Positions 8,897-17,367 of a DNA stretch of 64,000 nt are shown piece after piece. This DNA is from Desulfovibrio desulfuricans (GTDB taxonomy: Bacteria; Desulfobacterota; Desulfovibrionia; Desulfovibrionales; Desulfovibrionaceae). Within the stretch, counting starts at the first letter, position 1. Each line of letters begins with the position of its first letter. The notes beneath the pieces were generated by a model. That model was not told the DNA's origin. It searched no databases and was given only the letters and a program-made list of their open reading frames with translations. The position numbers were made by a program, and so were the translations under genes. Location of the stretch: assembly GCA_015062205.1 (NCBI GenBank), contig SUVB01000015.1, positions 47,591 through 111,590 of the forward strand. Reading direction: 5' to 3'.

Positions 8897-9628
8897 ATGC
8901 TTATTCACGAGAAAGGCCCCTTCATGCGGGGCAGCCTGCTGCTGGTCTCGTTCCTCGTGCTGTTCTGCGTTCTGCTCACGCCGGTCATGCGCGACGAGAA
9001 CGGCAACCATCTGACGGGCCTGCAGTACGCCGACAACGTGTTCAATGAGCTCTCCAAGGGTTCGTCCTACTTCATCCCCGCCGTACGCAAGAGCATTGAA
9101 TCCGTCAACGGCAAGACGGTGACAGTTACCGTCACGCTGAAAAAGGCCGAACTGGCCCCCCTGGCCGCAGCCGCCCTGCAGAAGGCGGGGGCCGCCGAGG
9201 CAAAGGCCGAAAACGCCACGGTGACCTTCACCGGCGACCTCGGCAAGATATTGGCCTCCGCCACGGACGATGCCGACCGGCTGTACCACAACGACGCCGA
9301 CACCGTCTCGCAGAAGTACGGCGGCGAGAACGCCCTCAAGATGGCCTCCGCCTGGTGGTACACGCTCTCGCCCGCCATCAAGGAGCTGCAGAAGCAGCGC
9401 CTGATCCCCGAGGCGCAGGTTGTGGACCAGGTGCTGCGCCGCGCCGTGGAGCCCGGCAACAATTTCTTCAGCGTGACGCCGACCAAGGTTTCCGAGCACA
9501 TTCTGCTGCTGGCGGGCATGCTGGCTTTTTATGTCATCTATACCCTGTGGTACGGCTTCGCCATCTTTGAACTGTTTGAGGGCATCGGCCTGGCCATGAC
9601 AAAGTCCAAGGTCAAGCAGGAAAGTTAG
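8897..9628 (+). CDS. Two-span membrane protein partnered with the TSUP permease, function unknown
   Basis: The 243-residue product has one membrane span near the N-terminus (LLLVSFLVLFCVLLTPV, about residues 14-30) and one near the C-terminus (ILLLAGMLAFYVIYTLWYGF, about residues 202-221). Between them are about 170 hydrophilic residues, probably periplasmic. I do not recognise a domain. The start lies 2 bases after the permease stop, with the Shine-Dalgarno GGGGAGGCC overlapping that stop, so the proteins are almost certainly made together. It may be an accessory subunit or periplasmic partner of the transporter. A terminator follows directly. Confidence 0.82.
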   Translation: MLIHEKGPFMRGSLLLVSFLVLFCVLLTPVMRDENGNHLTGLQYADNVFNELSKGSSYFIPAVRKSIESVNGKTVTVTVTLKKAELAPLAAAALQKAGAAEAKAENATVTFTGDLGKILASATDDADRLYHNDADTVSQKYGGENALKMASAWWYTLSPAIKELQKQRLIPEAQVVDQVLRRAVEPGNNFFSVTPTKVSEHILLLAGMLAFYVIYTLWYGFAIFELFEGIGLAMTKSKVKQES

Positions 9629-9653
9629 CGCGGCTGCGCCGCGTTACGGCAGT

Positions 9654-9683
9654 AGGGGCTGCCCTGCATGGGCGGCCCCTTTT
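9654..9683 (+). terminator. Rho-independent terminator of the TSUP operon
   Basis: A 10-11 bp GC-rich stem with one G-T pair (9654-9664 against 9670-9680), a 5-base loop and a following TTTT run. It lies about 25 bases after the stop of the permease partner gene. Confidence 0.9.
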
Positions 9684-9886
9684 CATTCCGGCAGGGACAG
9701 CACGCCGGAACAGTCCGGAGAAGATGCCGACAGGCTCGCATCGCCGGGCACATATCAACAATAAAAAATATATACGGGATTTCCATTGACGGGCATGTCC
9801 GTCTTCACTACCTTTGTTGCGACGTATTCCTGAACCTTGTAGAAACGCCGCAGTCTGCCGCCCGCATACACTGCAACAGAATTTCT

Positions 9887-10741
9887 ATGCCCAGCCTCTG
9901 GAACGCAAAACCCCAGGATCCCCTGACTGAAGCCCAGAACAGCGGGGCCACGGTCACGCTGACCTGCTGCCTCGTGCGGAAGGGGGAACCCGTCGAGATG
10001 CGGATTGAGGGCCTGCTGCGCAATGTGCAGGGACGGGAAGCGCAGCTCTTTGTGACGCATGCGACGCCGTTGCCCGGCAAAAGCAGGACACTCGACGGCC
10101 GCTTTGATTTCACCTTCCAGATTGCCGCCCGCTCCGCCGATGCCCAGGGCGCGCGCATGGGCGCGTCGGGCACGGGGCTCATCCTCAAGACGGAGGACGA
10201 CAAGGACGGCACGCTGCGCACTGTCGATGTGCGCTTCCCGCTCAATTTCAATGTGCGCCCCCTGCGCAGGAACAAACGTTACTTCTGGAAGGATGAGTTC
10301 ACCCGTCTGTTCCGCGTCATGCAGCTCGACAGGCCGCCGGCGACACGGGAAGAGCTGGCGGCATTGCTGCGCTCGCGCCCGGAGGCCTCTTCCAGCACGC
10401 AACTTATCGACATCTCTGCGGGCGGCGCCTGCGCCTGCCTGTCCGAGGAGGCGGCGCGGCCCTCCTTCTCCTCCGGCGTGATCTACATTGTTTTTTTTAT
10501 TCCCAGCAGGGCTGCCAGGGAGGAATCTCCCTTCGTCTTCTTGGCCAGACGCCTGGGCCTGGGGCGGGAACAGTGCCCGCAGGGCATAAGCGTGCGCCTG
10601 TGTTTTACGGATGAGCTCAGCTGGGCGCACCAGCAGCAGACGCTCAAATGGCTGCCCATTGAGCTGGACGGCTCCAGCCGCCTGCGCGCTTGCCTGGAAC
10701 AGCATTATGACGCAGAACGCGACACCGCCCCCGGGGACTGA
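9887..10741 (+). CDS. PilZ-domain protein, putative cyclic-di-GMP receptor
   Basis: The product is 284 residues from the ATG at 9887. It has both halves of the PilZ cyclic-di-GMP signature: RRNKR (RxxxR) at residues 127-131 and DISAGG ([D/N]xSxxG) at 175-180. They are unusually far apart because a helical insert of about 40 residues (containing a LAALLRSRPEA stretch) lies between them. The N-terminal 120 residues form a YcgR-N-like beta-rich domain by pattern only. It is predicted to be a cytoplasmic effector controlling motility or surface properties. The ribosome-binding site is weak and the true start could differ; the frame is open back to 9668, into the preceding terminator. A diguanylate cyclase gene lies at 38.7 kb. 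Confidence 0.72.
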   Translation: MPSLWNAKPQDPLTEAQNSGATVTLTCCLVRKGEPVEMRIEGLLRNVQGREAQLFVTHATPLPGKSRTLDGRFDFTFQIAARSADAQGARMGASGTGLILKTEDDKDGTLRTVDVRFPLNFNVRPLRRNKRYFWKDEFTRLFRVMQLDRPPATREELAALLRSRPEASSSTQLIDISAGGACACLSEEAARPSFSSGVIYIVFFIPSRAAREESPFVFLARRLGLGREQCPQGISVRLCFTDELSWAHQQQTLKWLPIELDGSSRLRACLEQHYDAERDTAPGD

Positions 10742-10862
10742 CAAAACGCGCCGCTCGTAACCCCAGCTCTGGCATTGAATATGCATAATTCATGGCGTCC
10801 GCGCGCGAGCGCGGCAATTTTGACATCCCGCCTGCGGGCGACAGCCATAAAAGGATACCGCC

Positions 10863-11117
10863 ATGAAGATCACCGGCTTCACTCCCTCCGACGCACTGAC
10901 CTTCCCCATGTTTGAAAAGGAAACGGCGGCCGCCGGCGCCGCCCCGTCGCGCGACGTGATCAGCCTCCAGTCCTTGCGCATGATGGACATGGACGATGCG
11001 GAGGCGGACGCCCTGCTTGACGAAACTCTCGGCATGATCGCGCAGGACAATGTGGCCGCTCTTTCCGTGCACGGCGGCCTGACTGCGGGCCGTGTGGCCG
11101 AACTCCTGAGCCTGTAG
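10863..11117 (+). CDS. Small conserved-looking protein of unknown function
   Basis: The 84-residue soluble protein has an acidic middle (MMDMDDAEADALLDETLGMI) and a helical C-terminus ending ELLSL. It has a good ribosome-binding site (AAAGGA, about 10 bases upstream of the ATG), normal codon use for this genome, and its own terminator about 170 bases downstream. It has no cysteines, signal peptide or recognisable domain. I cannot assign a function. Confidence 0.7.
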   Translation: MKITGFTPSDALTFPMFEKETAAAGAAPSRDVISLQSLRMMDMDDAEADALLDETLGMIAQDNVAALSVHGGLTAGRVAELLSL

Positions 11118-11284
11118 GCCGCGCCCCGCGGCCCCCGGGCGGTCTGGCCGGCGAAACGCGCGGCCGATCCCGCTACCTGTCCGTTTGCCTGTCCGCGACG
11201 CCCCGGATTGCCGAAACTCCGGAACCGACGCGGACACGCCGGGAACCCACCCGCGCCTTCATCCGCACCCGCACTGCCGGCCCC

Positions 11285-11328
11285 AGACCCGCATGGAGCG
11301 CATGCCTCCATACGGGTCTTGTTGTTTT
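11285..11328 (+). terminator. Rho-independent terminator
   Basis: A 14-bp stem with one internal mismatch (11285-11298 against 11306-11319) and a 7-base loop, followed by the T-rich tract TGTTGTTTT. It ends the transcript of the 84-residue gene. The rest of the 421-base gap up to 11538 holds no gene. A weak promoter candidate (TCGACA at 11494-11499, 17 bases, CATATT at 11517-11522) lies just before the next gene. Confidence 0.88.
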
Positions 11329-11538
11329 GCCCACAATGTTCTACGTTTCTAAAAAAAATCTGCATAGGCAGCCCGGCCGAGGGCAGGGAACCCGTCAACC
11401 CCCCGTGGCTTGCGGCTGTGGTTGCCGTAAGGCTTGCCATATACGGGCATTTTCGATAGATTGTCGTCTTGCCGTATCGCGTCTGCGACCACATCGACAG
11501 TTCGCCGGTGACGCGCCATATTTTATTGAGGATGAGGC

Positions 11539-12855
11539 ATGAAGAAAACTCCTCCCTGTCAGACCGACCAGACAACCACGCACCAGCCCGCCGCAGCGAG
11601 CAGCGCTTCCGGCTTCAATCGCATGCGTTCCAAGCTCGCCTTTGACCGGCTTGTGGAAATGGGCGCCAGGATGGGGATGGAAAATCCTCTGTTTCTCTGC
11701 CACGAACGCGCGGCCAAGGCCACCACGCTCATCGGCGGCAAGGAATACCTCAATTTCTCCACCTATGACTACCTTGACATCAACGCCCACCCGGAGATCA
11801 CCGAGGCCGTGACCAGGGCCGCCGCGCTGTACGGCACCTCCGCCGGGGCCAGCCGCCTGGTCGGCGGCGAACGCCCGCCCCACCGCGAACTGGAACGCGC
11901 CCTTGCCGATCTCTACGGTGTGGAGGACTGCATTGTCTACGTGAGCGGTCACGCCACCAATGTCTCCACCCTGGGCTTTCTTTTCGGCCACCGTGACGTC
12001 ATCTTTCATGACGGGCTGGCCCACAATTCGCTGGTGCAGGGCGCGCGCCTTTCCGGCGCGACGCGGTATTCCTATGCCCACAACGACTGCGACGCGCTGG
12101 AAGAGATGCTCAAGGCCAAACGCGCCGAGCACAAGCGCGCCGTCATCGTGACCGAAGGCCTGTTCAGCATGGACGGCAACATCCCCGACCTGCCCCGCAT
12201 CATTGAACTGAAAAAACGCTATGACTGCATGCTGCTGGTGGATGAGGCGCACTCGCTGGGCGTACTCGGCAACACCGGGCGCGGCGTCCATGAATATTTC
12301 AATATTGATGCCGCCGAGGTGGACATGTGGATGAGTACCCTCTCCAAGTCCATGTGCGGCTGCGGCGGCTTCATTGCCGGCCGTCGTGATCTGGTTGAAT
12401 TTCTGAAATACGGTTCACCGGGCTTTGTGTTCAGTGTGGGCATGCCGCCCGTTATCGCCGTGGCCTGCCGCAAGGCGCTGGAAATCATGCTGCGCGAGCC
12501 GGAACGCGTGCACAGGCTGCAGGAGATATCCCAGTTTTTTGTGCGCTACGCCTCCGGCCTCGGGCTGGACACGGGCTCGGCCCAGGGCTACGCCATCGTG
12601 CCCGTCATGGTCGGCGATCCCATGGTGGCGGGTTTCCTGTCCAATGCGCTTATCAAGCGCGGCGTCTATGTCATGCCCATCACCTTTCCCGCCGTCAAGG
12701 AAGGCACGGATCGCCTGCGCTTCTTCCTTTCCGCCTCGCATACTGAAGAGCATATCCGCAAGGCGCTGGACGCGGTCAGGGAAGAACTGCCCAGGGCGCG
12801 GGAAACCGTGGAGGCGTATAAACGTGAACACGCCGGTACAGACGAAGAGCGCTAG
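11539..12855 (+). CDS. Alpha-oxoamine synthase family PLP enzyme (BioF/serine-palmitoyltransferase-like)
   Basis: The 438-residue product belongs to fold-type I PLP enzymes that condense an amino acid with an acyl thioester and release CO2. Visible features are a glycine-rich cofactor region (SAGASRLVGGERPPHRELE), EGLFSMDGN, the PLP aspartate in LLVDEAHSLGVLGNTGRG, and the Schiff-base lysine K270 in MSTLSKSMCGCGG. BioF is usually about 385 residues; this protein has an N-terminal extension of about 45 residues. No other biotin gene is nearby, and the next genes are a GT4 glycosyltransferase and a deacetylase. A lipid or glycan role, such as a long-chain base, is therefore as likely as biotin. 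The ATG follows GATGAGGC. Confidence 0.85.
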   Translation: MKKTPPCQTDQTTTHQPAAASSASGFNRMRSKLAFDRLVEMGARMGMENPLFLCHERAAKATTLIGGKEYLNFSTYDYLDINAHPEITEAVTRAAALYGTSAGASRLVGGERPPHRELERALADLYGVEDCIVYVSGHATNVSTLGFLFGHRDVIFHDGLAHNSLVQGARLSGATRYSYAHNDCDALEEMLKAKRAEHKRAVIVTEGLFSMDGNIPDLPRIIELKKRYDCMLLVDEAHSLGVLGNTGRGVHEYFNIDAAEVDMWMSTLSKSMCGCGGFIAGRRDLVEFLKYGSPGFVFSVGMPPVIAVACRKALEIMLREPERVHRLQEISQFFVRYASGLGLDTGSAQGYAIVPVMVGDPMVAGFLSNALIKRGVYVMPITFPAVKEGTDRLRFFLSASHTEEHIRKALDAVREELPRARETVEAYKREHAGTDEER

Positions 12856-13071
12856 CGCAACGCCACAGAGACTGTTCTGCCCGACGCATTGCGCACGCAG
12901 CCCGCACGCGGCTGCGGAACACCTTTTCCGCCCGGCTCCTGCCGTCGCCCGTCCGCGTCTGTTCCTGCAGGCCGGAACGGACGCCGGAACACATCCGTAT
13001 GCGGCGTCGCCGCACCCTGACGCCGTCGGGCGGACAGCGCAACAGCAGGCCCGCCTGCGCCGGAGCGCCTC

Positions 13072-14424
13072 ATGACGCACCCCGCCGGCGGCACGCATCC
13101 CCCCGCAGGGGCGGCCCTGCCTGCCGTCGCCTACGTCCTGCTCTGGTTCCCCCTCTCCTCGGAGACGTTCATTTTCCGTGAGGTTGTGCAGCTCATGGCC
13201 CGGGGGCTGCCTGTTCGTATCTACACCATGTACGGCGAACGGCTCGGCGGCTGCAGCAAGGAAATGCGCTCCTTCCCCGGTTCTGTGCAGCGCATGGGCG
13301 TCGCCGCCGTAGGGCGCATCTTTGCCGCATTCTGGCGGGCTCTGCGACGCAAGCCCCGAACAGTCTGGCAGCTCCTGCGGCAGGGCTTTTTCCGCCGCAT
13401 GCGCAATCTGGAATCGCTGGGGGAAAACCTGTGGTGCTTCATGGCCGGATTCCTGCTGGCCGAGTTGTGCACGGACAATCATATCAGACTCATCCACGCG
13501 CCATGGGCCAACGGGCCGGCCACCGCAGCCTGGGTGGCCTCGCGCCTGACGGGCATTCCCTTTGCCTTCACAGGGCGGGCGGGTGACATCTACCCCGAGG
13601 ACGGCCTGCTGCACGAAAAATCGAAGGACGCGCTGTTCATCCGCACCAACAACCACGCCAACGTAGCCTGGCTGCAGCGCTTCTGTCCGCCCGGCCGGAG
13701 CGACAAGGTGCATGCCGTCTACAACAGCCTCACATTCAAGCCCCGGGGCGCATGCGCCGTGCCCATGCGCCCCCCCTACCGTCTGCTGGCCGTGGGACGT
13801 TTTGCCCGCACCAAGGGCTTTCCCGACCTGCTGACGGCCGTCGCCCGCCTGCTGCGCGAAAATGTGCCCGTCACGCTCACCCTGGTCGGCGACGGACGCT
13901 GGCGGCGCAAACTCGTCGGCATGCGCGACCGGCTGGGTCTTCAGGGCGTTGTGCACATGCCCGGCTTCATTCCCCACGACCAGATCTGCAATTTCATGCT
14001 GGATCACGACATGCTCATCATGCCCAGCGTGGTGCATTCCAACGGCGACCGTGACGGCATCCCCAACGTCATCATGGAGGCCCTTTCGCACGGCATGCCG
14101 GTCATAGCCACCGATGTGTGCGGCATTGCCGAGGTGGTCAGGAACGGGCAGACGGGCTTTCTGACGCCCCAGCGCAATCCCCGCGCCCTGGCGGATGCCG
14201 TGCGGCGCATGCTTGCCGACAGGCCGCGCGCCCTGCGCATGGCCGAAGCCGGACGGACGCTGGTGTGCGACATGTTTGACCGCGAACGCAATATTGCCGC
14301 GCTGCTGCGCCTGTACACAGAGGAATGCGCCCGTTATTGGCGCAATCAGTCGGCCGGGGGCGGCGGAGACGCCGCTGCCGCTCCCGCCGGAAACGGCGAG
14401 GCGGATGCGGAAGGCCGCGCATGA
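13072..14424 (+). CDS. GT4-family glycosyltransferase (copy 1)
   Basis: This 450-residue protein resembles colanic-acid-type GT4 transferases (WcaL-like). The N-terminal half starts with VAYVLLWFPLSSETFIFREV. The C-terminal nucleotide-sugar domain has LLAVGRFARTKGFPDLL, LTLVGDGRWRRKL, and the acidic donor-site region GDRDGIPNVIMEALSHGMPV followed by GIAEVV. It should add a sugar to a lipid-linked surface glycan on the cytoplasmic face. The last about 25 residues are Gly/Ala-rich. It overlaps the next gene by 4 bases (ATGA). It is a diverged paralogue of the transferase at 23266-24615; both share the opening motif, the LGEN..W segment and a block reading APW..G.ATAAWVAS..GIPFA. Confidence 0.9.
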   Translation: MTHPAGGTHPPAGAALPAVAYVLLWFPLSSETFIFREVVQLMARGLPVRIYTMYGERLGGCSKEMRSFPGSVQRMGVAAVGRIFAAFWRALRRKPRTVWQLLRQGFFRRMRNLESLGENLWCFMAGFLLAELCTDNHIRLIHAPWANGPATAAWVASRLTGIPFAFTGRAGDIYPEDGLLHEKSKDALFIRTNNHANVAWLQRFCPPGRSDKVHAVYNSLTFKPRGACAVPMRPPYRLLAVGRFARTKGFPDLLTAVARLLRENVPVTLTLVGDGRWRRKLVGMRDRLGLQGVVHMPGFIPHDQICNFMLDHDMLIMPSVVHSNGDRDGIPNVIMEALSHGMPVIATDVCGIAEVVRNGQTGFLTPQRNPRALADAVRRMLADRPRALRMAEAGRTLVCDMFDRERNIAALLRLYTEECARYWRNQSAGGGGDAAAAPAGNGEADAEGRA

Positions 14425-15455
14425 GCGGACAGCCCGTATATCTGGTCGTCAGCCTTGACGTGGAAGAAGAAGGGCTTTTCGGCGGCAGCTACGCCCGGCA
14501 CGGCTGCACGACGGCCAATACCGCCGGGCTGGAACGTCTTGCGCCGCTCTGCCGCGCGGGCGTGCGCCCCACGCTGTTCTGCGCCTACAGCGTGCTGGCG
14601 GATGCCGCCTCGCGCGACAGGCTGGCCCGCCTGCGCGAAGACCATGGCGCGGAACTGGGCGCGCACCTCCACCACTGGAACACGCCGCCCCTGTCGCCGG
14701 ACGGGGATGACGCCTCCCTGCCACGCACGACAACGCGCGTTCCGGCCGCCGACGTTCCCCCGGCGCTGCTGGCCGCCAAACTGCGCCGCCTCATGGAAGC
14801 GGGCCGGGCCGTCCAGGACACGCCGCTGACCTCCTTCCGCATGGGCCGCTGGGACGCGCACCGCGCGCTCTGGCCGCTGCTGGCGCAGGCCGGCGTGCTT
14901 GTGGACGCTTCTGTCCGCCCCCTGCACAGCGGGGCGACGCCGACTGCCGGACCGGACCACTTCGACGCCCCCGGCGAACCGTACTGGATTCCGACGGAGG
15001 GGAACGGTATTTTTGAGGTTCCGCTGACTGTCACGCCCCTGCTGCGGGGGCTGCCCGCCCTGTTGCGGCGTCTGGAGGCCCCGGCCGGAACAAGGCTCCG
15101 GGCCGGTTTTCAAAAGTGGGGGGCGCTGGCGCTGCTGCCCGTCTACCATCCCCTCTGGGCCATGAAACGCGTCACAAGTCTGTATGTGGCGCGCGGCGGG
15201 CGGACGCTCTCGCTCACCTGGCATTCCTCGGAAATGATGCCCGGCTGCACGCCGCATCTGCCCGATGCCGCCGCCGTAGACCGCCTGCTGCACAAAATCG
15301 CGGCATGGCTCGACTGGCTGCGCGCGCGTTTTTCGATCCGCTGCCTGACCATGAACGAACTGCGGGGGGAACTCGGTCCCACGGCCCCGGTACGCCGAGG
15401 CTCCGGCGACTGGACCTGCGCCGACGCTGCGGCCACCCCCGGGGCGGAGTGCTGA
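14421..15455 (+). CDS. Polysaccharide-deacetylase-like protein
   Basis: The 344-residue product begins with VVSLDVEEEG, which matches the first metal-binding motif of the CE4/NodB-like barrel (D13). The second motif is GAHLHHW with H82 and H84/H85. Enzymes of this fold remove N-acetyl groups from surface sugars. It overlaps the upstream glycosyltransferase by 4 bases, so both are made together and probably act on the same glycan. The start chosen (14421) is the ATG in that overlap; the frame is open further upstream, but that part reads as antisense-like Arg-rich sequence. There is no signal peptide, so it may act on cytoplasmic lipid-linked sugars. Confidence 0.78.
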   Translation: MSGQPVYLVVSLDVEEEGLFGGSYARHGCTTANTAGLERLAPLCRAGVRPTLFCAYSVLADAASRDRLARLREDHGAELGAHLHHWNTPPLSPDGDDASLPRTTTRVPAADVPPALLAAKLRRLMEAGRAVQDTPLTSFRMGRWDAHRALWPLLAQAGVLVDASVRPLHSGATPTAGPDHFDAPGEPYWIPTEGNGIFEVPLTVTPLLRGLPALLRRLEAPAGTRLRAGFQKWGALALLPVYHPLWAMKRVTSLYVARGGRTLSLTWHSSEMMPGCTPHLPDAAAVDRLLHKIAAWLDWLRARFSIRCLTMNELRGELGPTAPVRRGSGDWTCADAAATPGAEC

Positions 15456-15705
15456 AGATCGTCGATGCTGTGGTCGATGAGCCATTTCTCGTCGGCCTTG
15501 AACGTGCCGGCAAGCCCCTCCAGGCGGTGCATGCTCCACCGACGTTTTTGAAGTATCCGATGCTGTGGCGTTAAGAGGCCCTTGTCGGCGGGGCACAGCG
15601 GCAGATAACGGCCTCCTCGTCACGGGCGGGATAGACGCCCAGCGCAGACACGGCAGCAGGCAGGGATGCAAAAAGGAACGCGAGCGTGACTGCAATGCTG
15701 CGCAA
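15456..15705 (-). pseudogene. Remnant of a small secreted protein gene (frameshifted, truncated)
   Basis: On the minus strand one frame encodes a signal-peptide-like stretch (RSIAVTLAFLFASLPAAVSA, from about 15699) and continues ALGVYPARDEE. Coding character then moves to the -1 frame near 15610-15620, at a GAGGAGG sequence, and continues as GRYLPLCPADKGLLTPQ to WLIDHSIDDLQ, until it runs into the 3' end of the convergent deacetylase gene. The first frame has no ATG (only TTG at 15703-15705; the nearby ATG is out of frame), and the second has no stop before the deacetylase. I read this as a decayed, 3'-truncated gene of unknown family. It could also be chance sequence. Confidence 0.35.
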
Positions 15706-15800
15706 GCATGCCGATTGGGCCGGCTTGGGGAGCCCTTTGCGTGCATGGTTACGAAGCCATGAATGATGCTGTGCCGCCGTTACTGACAGATTTTTACGAA

Positions 15801-16517
15801 TCACTTTTCCCTGGTCAGCCATTGGCGCACGTCCTGTTCCGCGCCGCCGAAATCCAGAGCCTCAAAATCGTCCAGGCGCATGATGCCGACATGGAGCATC
15901 TGTTCCCCGGCTGGCTCATACAGGCGTACCCACCAGACGCCGTCCGACGTATGCGTCAGCATGCCCCACGGCTTGAGGGACGTTCCCGCCGCAATCGTCA
16001 CGGAGGGCCTCCCCTCACCGGGCAGACCGTCACGCGGCCAGACGGTCAGGTCCTCTCCTGCCGCGAATGCCGGGCTTTCAGCATTTTTCATAAGGCCAAA
16101 GCGCCTGACGGCGGCGATTTCCGCCTCCATTGGCGAAAGACCCGCGGTCTTCACGTCTTTTGCCGGCACAAAGCCCTCTTGGGGCGCAAAGGCGTCCGGC
16201 TCCGCGCCGGCCTCACGCATAAAATGGACATGGAGCCATTTTTTGCCGTCCCCGGCGACGACGGGAACGGCCTCGGCGAGAAGCGCGCACCCCCTGGACA
16301 GTTGCGCCGCCCCGGCGCCGCCGGGTTCCGCGCAGAGGCGCGTTTTTCGGGTAGCGTCACAATGCCTGAGCGCAGCGGTGAACTGCCGGGCCTGTGCCGC
16401 CACCTCCTGCGCGCGCGGGGCGGGGGTCGGTTCCGCCGCCATGAGCGGCGCAACGCACCCCAGGCAGAAAACCACGGCAAACAGGAACCTGTTCACATGA
16501 AAAAAACGTCCTGACAT
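15801..16517 (-). CDS. Secreted protein of unknown function, possibly SH3-like
   Basis: The 238-residue product has a clear signal peptide (RFLFAVVFCLGCVAPLMAA, cleavage probably after AMA or MAA), so it is periplasmic. The mature part has two segments with the W-x-V then G-x-V-x-A look of bacterial SH3 modules: GDGKKWLHVHF with GFVPAKDV, and SDGVWWVRLYEPAGEQMLHVGIM. This is a pattern impression only. Two cysteine pairs in the first third (RHCDATRKTRLCAEP and RGCALL) could form disulfides. It is transcribed divergently from the next secreted protein. A GGAG lies upstream of the chosen ATG. Confidence 0.68.
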   Translation of the reverse strand: MSGRFFHVNRFLFAVVFCLGCVAPLMAAEPTPAPRAQEVAAQARQFTAALRHCDATRKTRLCAEPGGAGAAQLSRGCALLAEAVPVVAGDGKKWLHVHFMREAGAEPDAFAPQEGFVPAKDVKTAGLSPMEAEIAAVRRFGLMKNAESPAFAAGEDLTVWPRDGLPGEGRPSVTIAAGTSLKPWGMLTHTSDGVWWVRLYEPAGEQMLHVGIMRLDDFEALDFGGAEQDVRQWLTREK

Positions 16518-16692
16518 GGCAACTCCAACCGGTTGGACAATTGTTCCGGCTTTCCCCTGTCACGCGGACAAGGATACGAGCGTCCCGCCGGCAAGGCAAC
16601 CATGCCGCGCACAGGACATGCAGCGGCCGGCCGGCGCAGTCCGCGCGGGGACACGGCAGCCCGCACGGCGCGTCCGGCATGGACGGGTCGCC

Positions 16693-16723
16693 TTGACTTG
16701 CCTGGAGTTTTCGCCAATGTAAC
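16693..16723 (+). promoter_or_regulatory. Candidate sigma-70 promoter for the secreted protein at 16752
   Basis: TTGACT at 16693-16698 and TGTAAC at 16718-16723, separated by 19 bases, end 28 bases before the ATG. The -35 match is good, but the spacing is longer than ideal. Confidence 0.35.
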
Positions 16724-16751
16724 CAAAAATCCCCAAAACGGAGGAATGCGT

Positions 16752-17261
16752 ATGCGCCCGCTGCTGACAATCGCCTGCCTGCTCTGCCTTTGCCTGTCCC
16801 CCTGTTTGGGTGCAGCCGGGGAACGCGTGTTTCTGGATACCGGCAACCCCCGCTATGTGAACAAAACCTTCGGCTTCTCCTTCGCCCTGCCGCCGGGCCA
16901 GTGGGATGCCGTGGAAAGCGACGGCGGCAGGGAAATCGCCATCCATGACGGCGCGCAAGGCGACACGGGCGTCACCCGCATACGCGCTGCCGTGCGCAGC
17001 GGCTACGCGGGCATTCCCCTGCAGACGCTGCTTGCTGAGGAGGCCAAGGGCTACAGGAATATCCTCAAGGATGAAGCCGGCCCCGACTGGTTCGCCCTGA
17101 CCGCGGAGGACGCGCAGGGCAACTACGTCTACATCAGGTACGCCCTCAGGGGCGACAGGGCCAATGTGCTGACAATCATCGCCCCCAGGGAACAAAAGGC
17201 CTCCTTTGACATGGCGGCGTCCAGCGTGGCGCGGAGCTTCACGCCGGGCTTCGGGCGCTGA
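16752..17261 (+). CDS. Secreted protein of unknown function, PsbP/DcrB-like pattern
   Basis: The 169-residue product starts with a signal peptide (MRPLLTIACLLCLCLSPCLG) and should be periplasmic. The mature sequence has the layout NKTFGFSFALPPGQW, an acidic strand, a long amphipathic middle, and ends ASSVARSF. This resembles the PsbP/DcrB fold group of small periplasmic proteins, which has no single function. The ATG at 16752 was preferred to that at 16746 because GGAGG at 16740-16744 is 7 bases from the former and only 1 from the latter. It is divergent from the gene at 15801-16517. Confidence 0.7.
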   Translation: MRPLLTIACLLCLCLSPCLGAAGERVFLDTGNPRYVNKTFGFSFALPPGQWDAVESDGGREIAIHDGAQGDTGVTRIRAAVRSGYAGIPLQTLLAEEAKGYRNILKDEAGPDWFALTAEDAQGNYVYIRYALRGDRANVLTIIAPREQKASFDMAASSVARSFTPGFGR

Positions 17262-17367
17262 GGGCGACCGGGGATGCTGCGCTCCTGCCGGGCGCGCTGT
17301 TTGCCTTTCGGCAAAAAATCACCCTTACATTCCCGGCCTTGCCGATGGCGGCGGGCGCATGGGGGGC

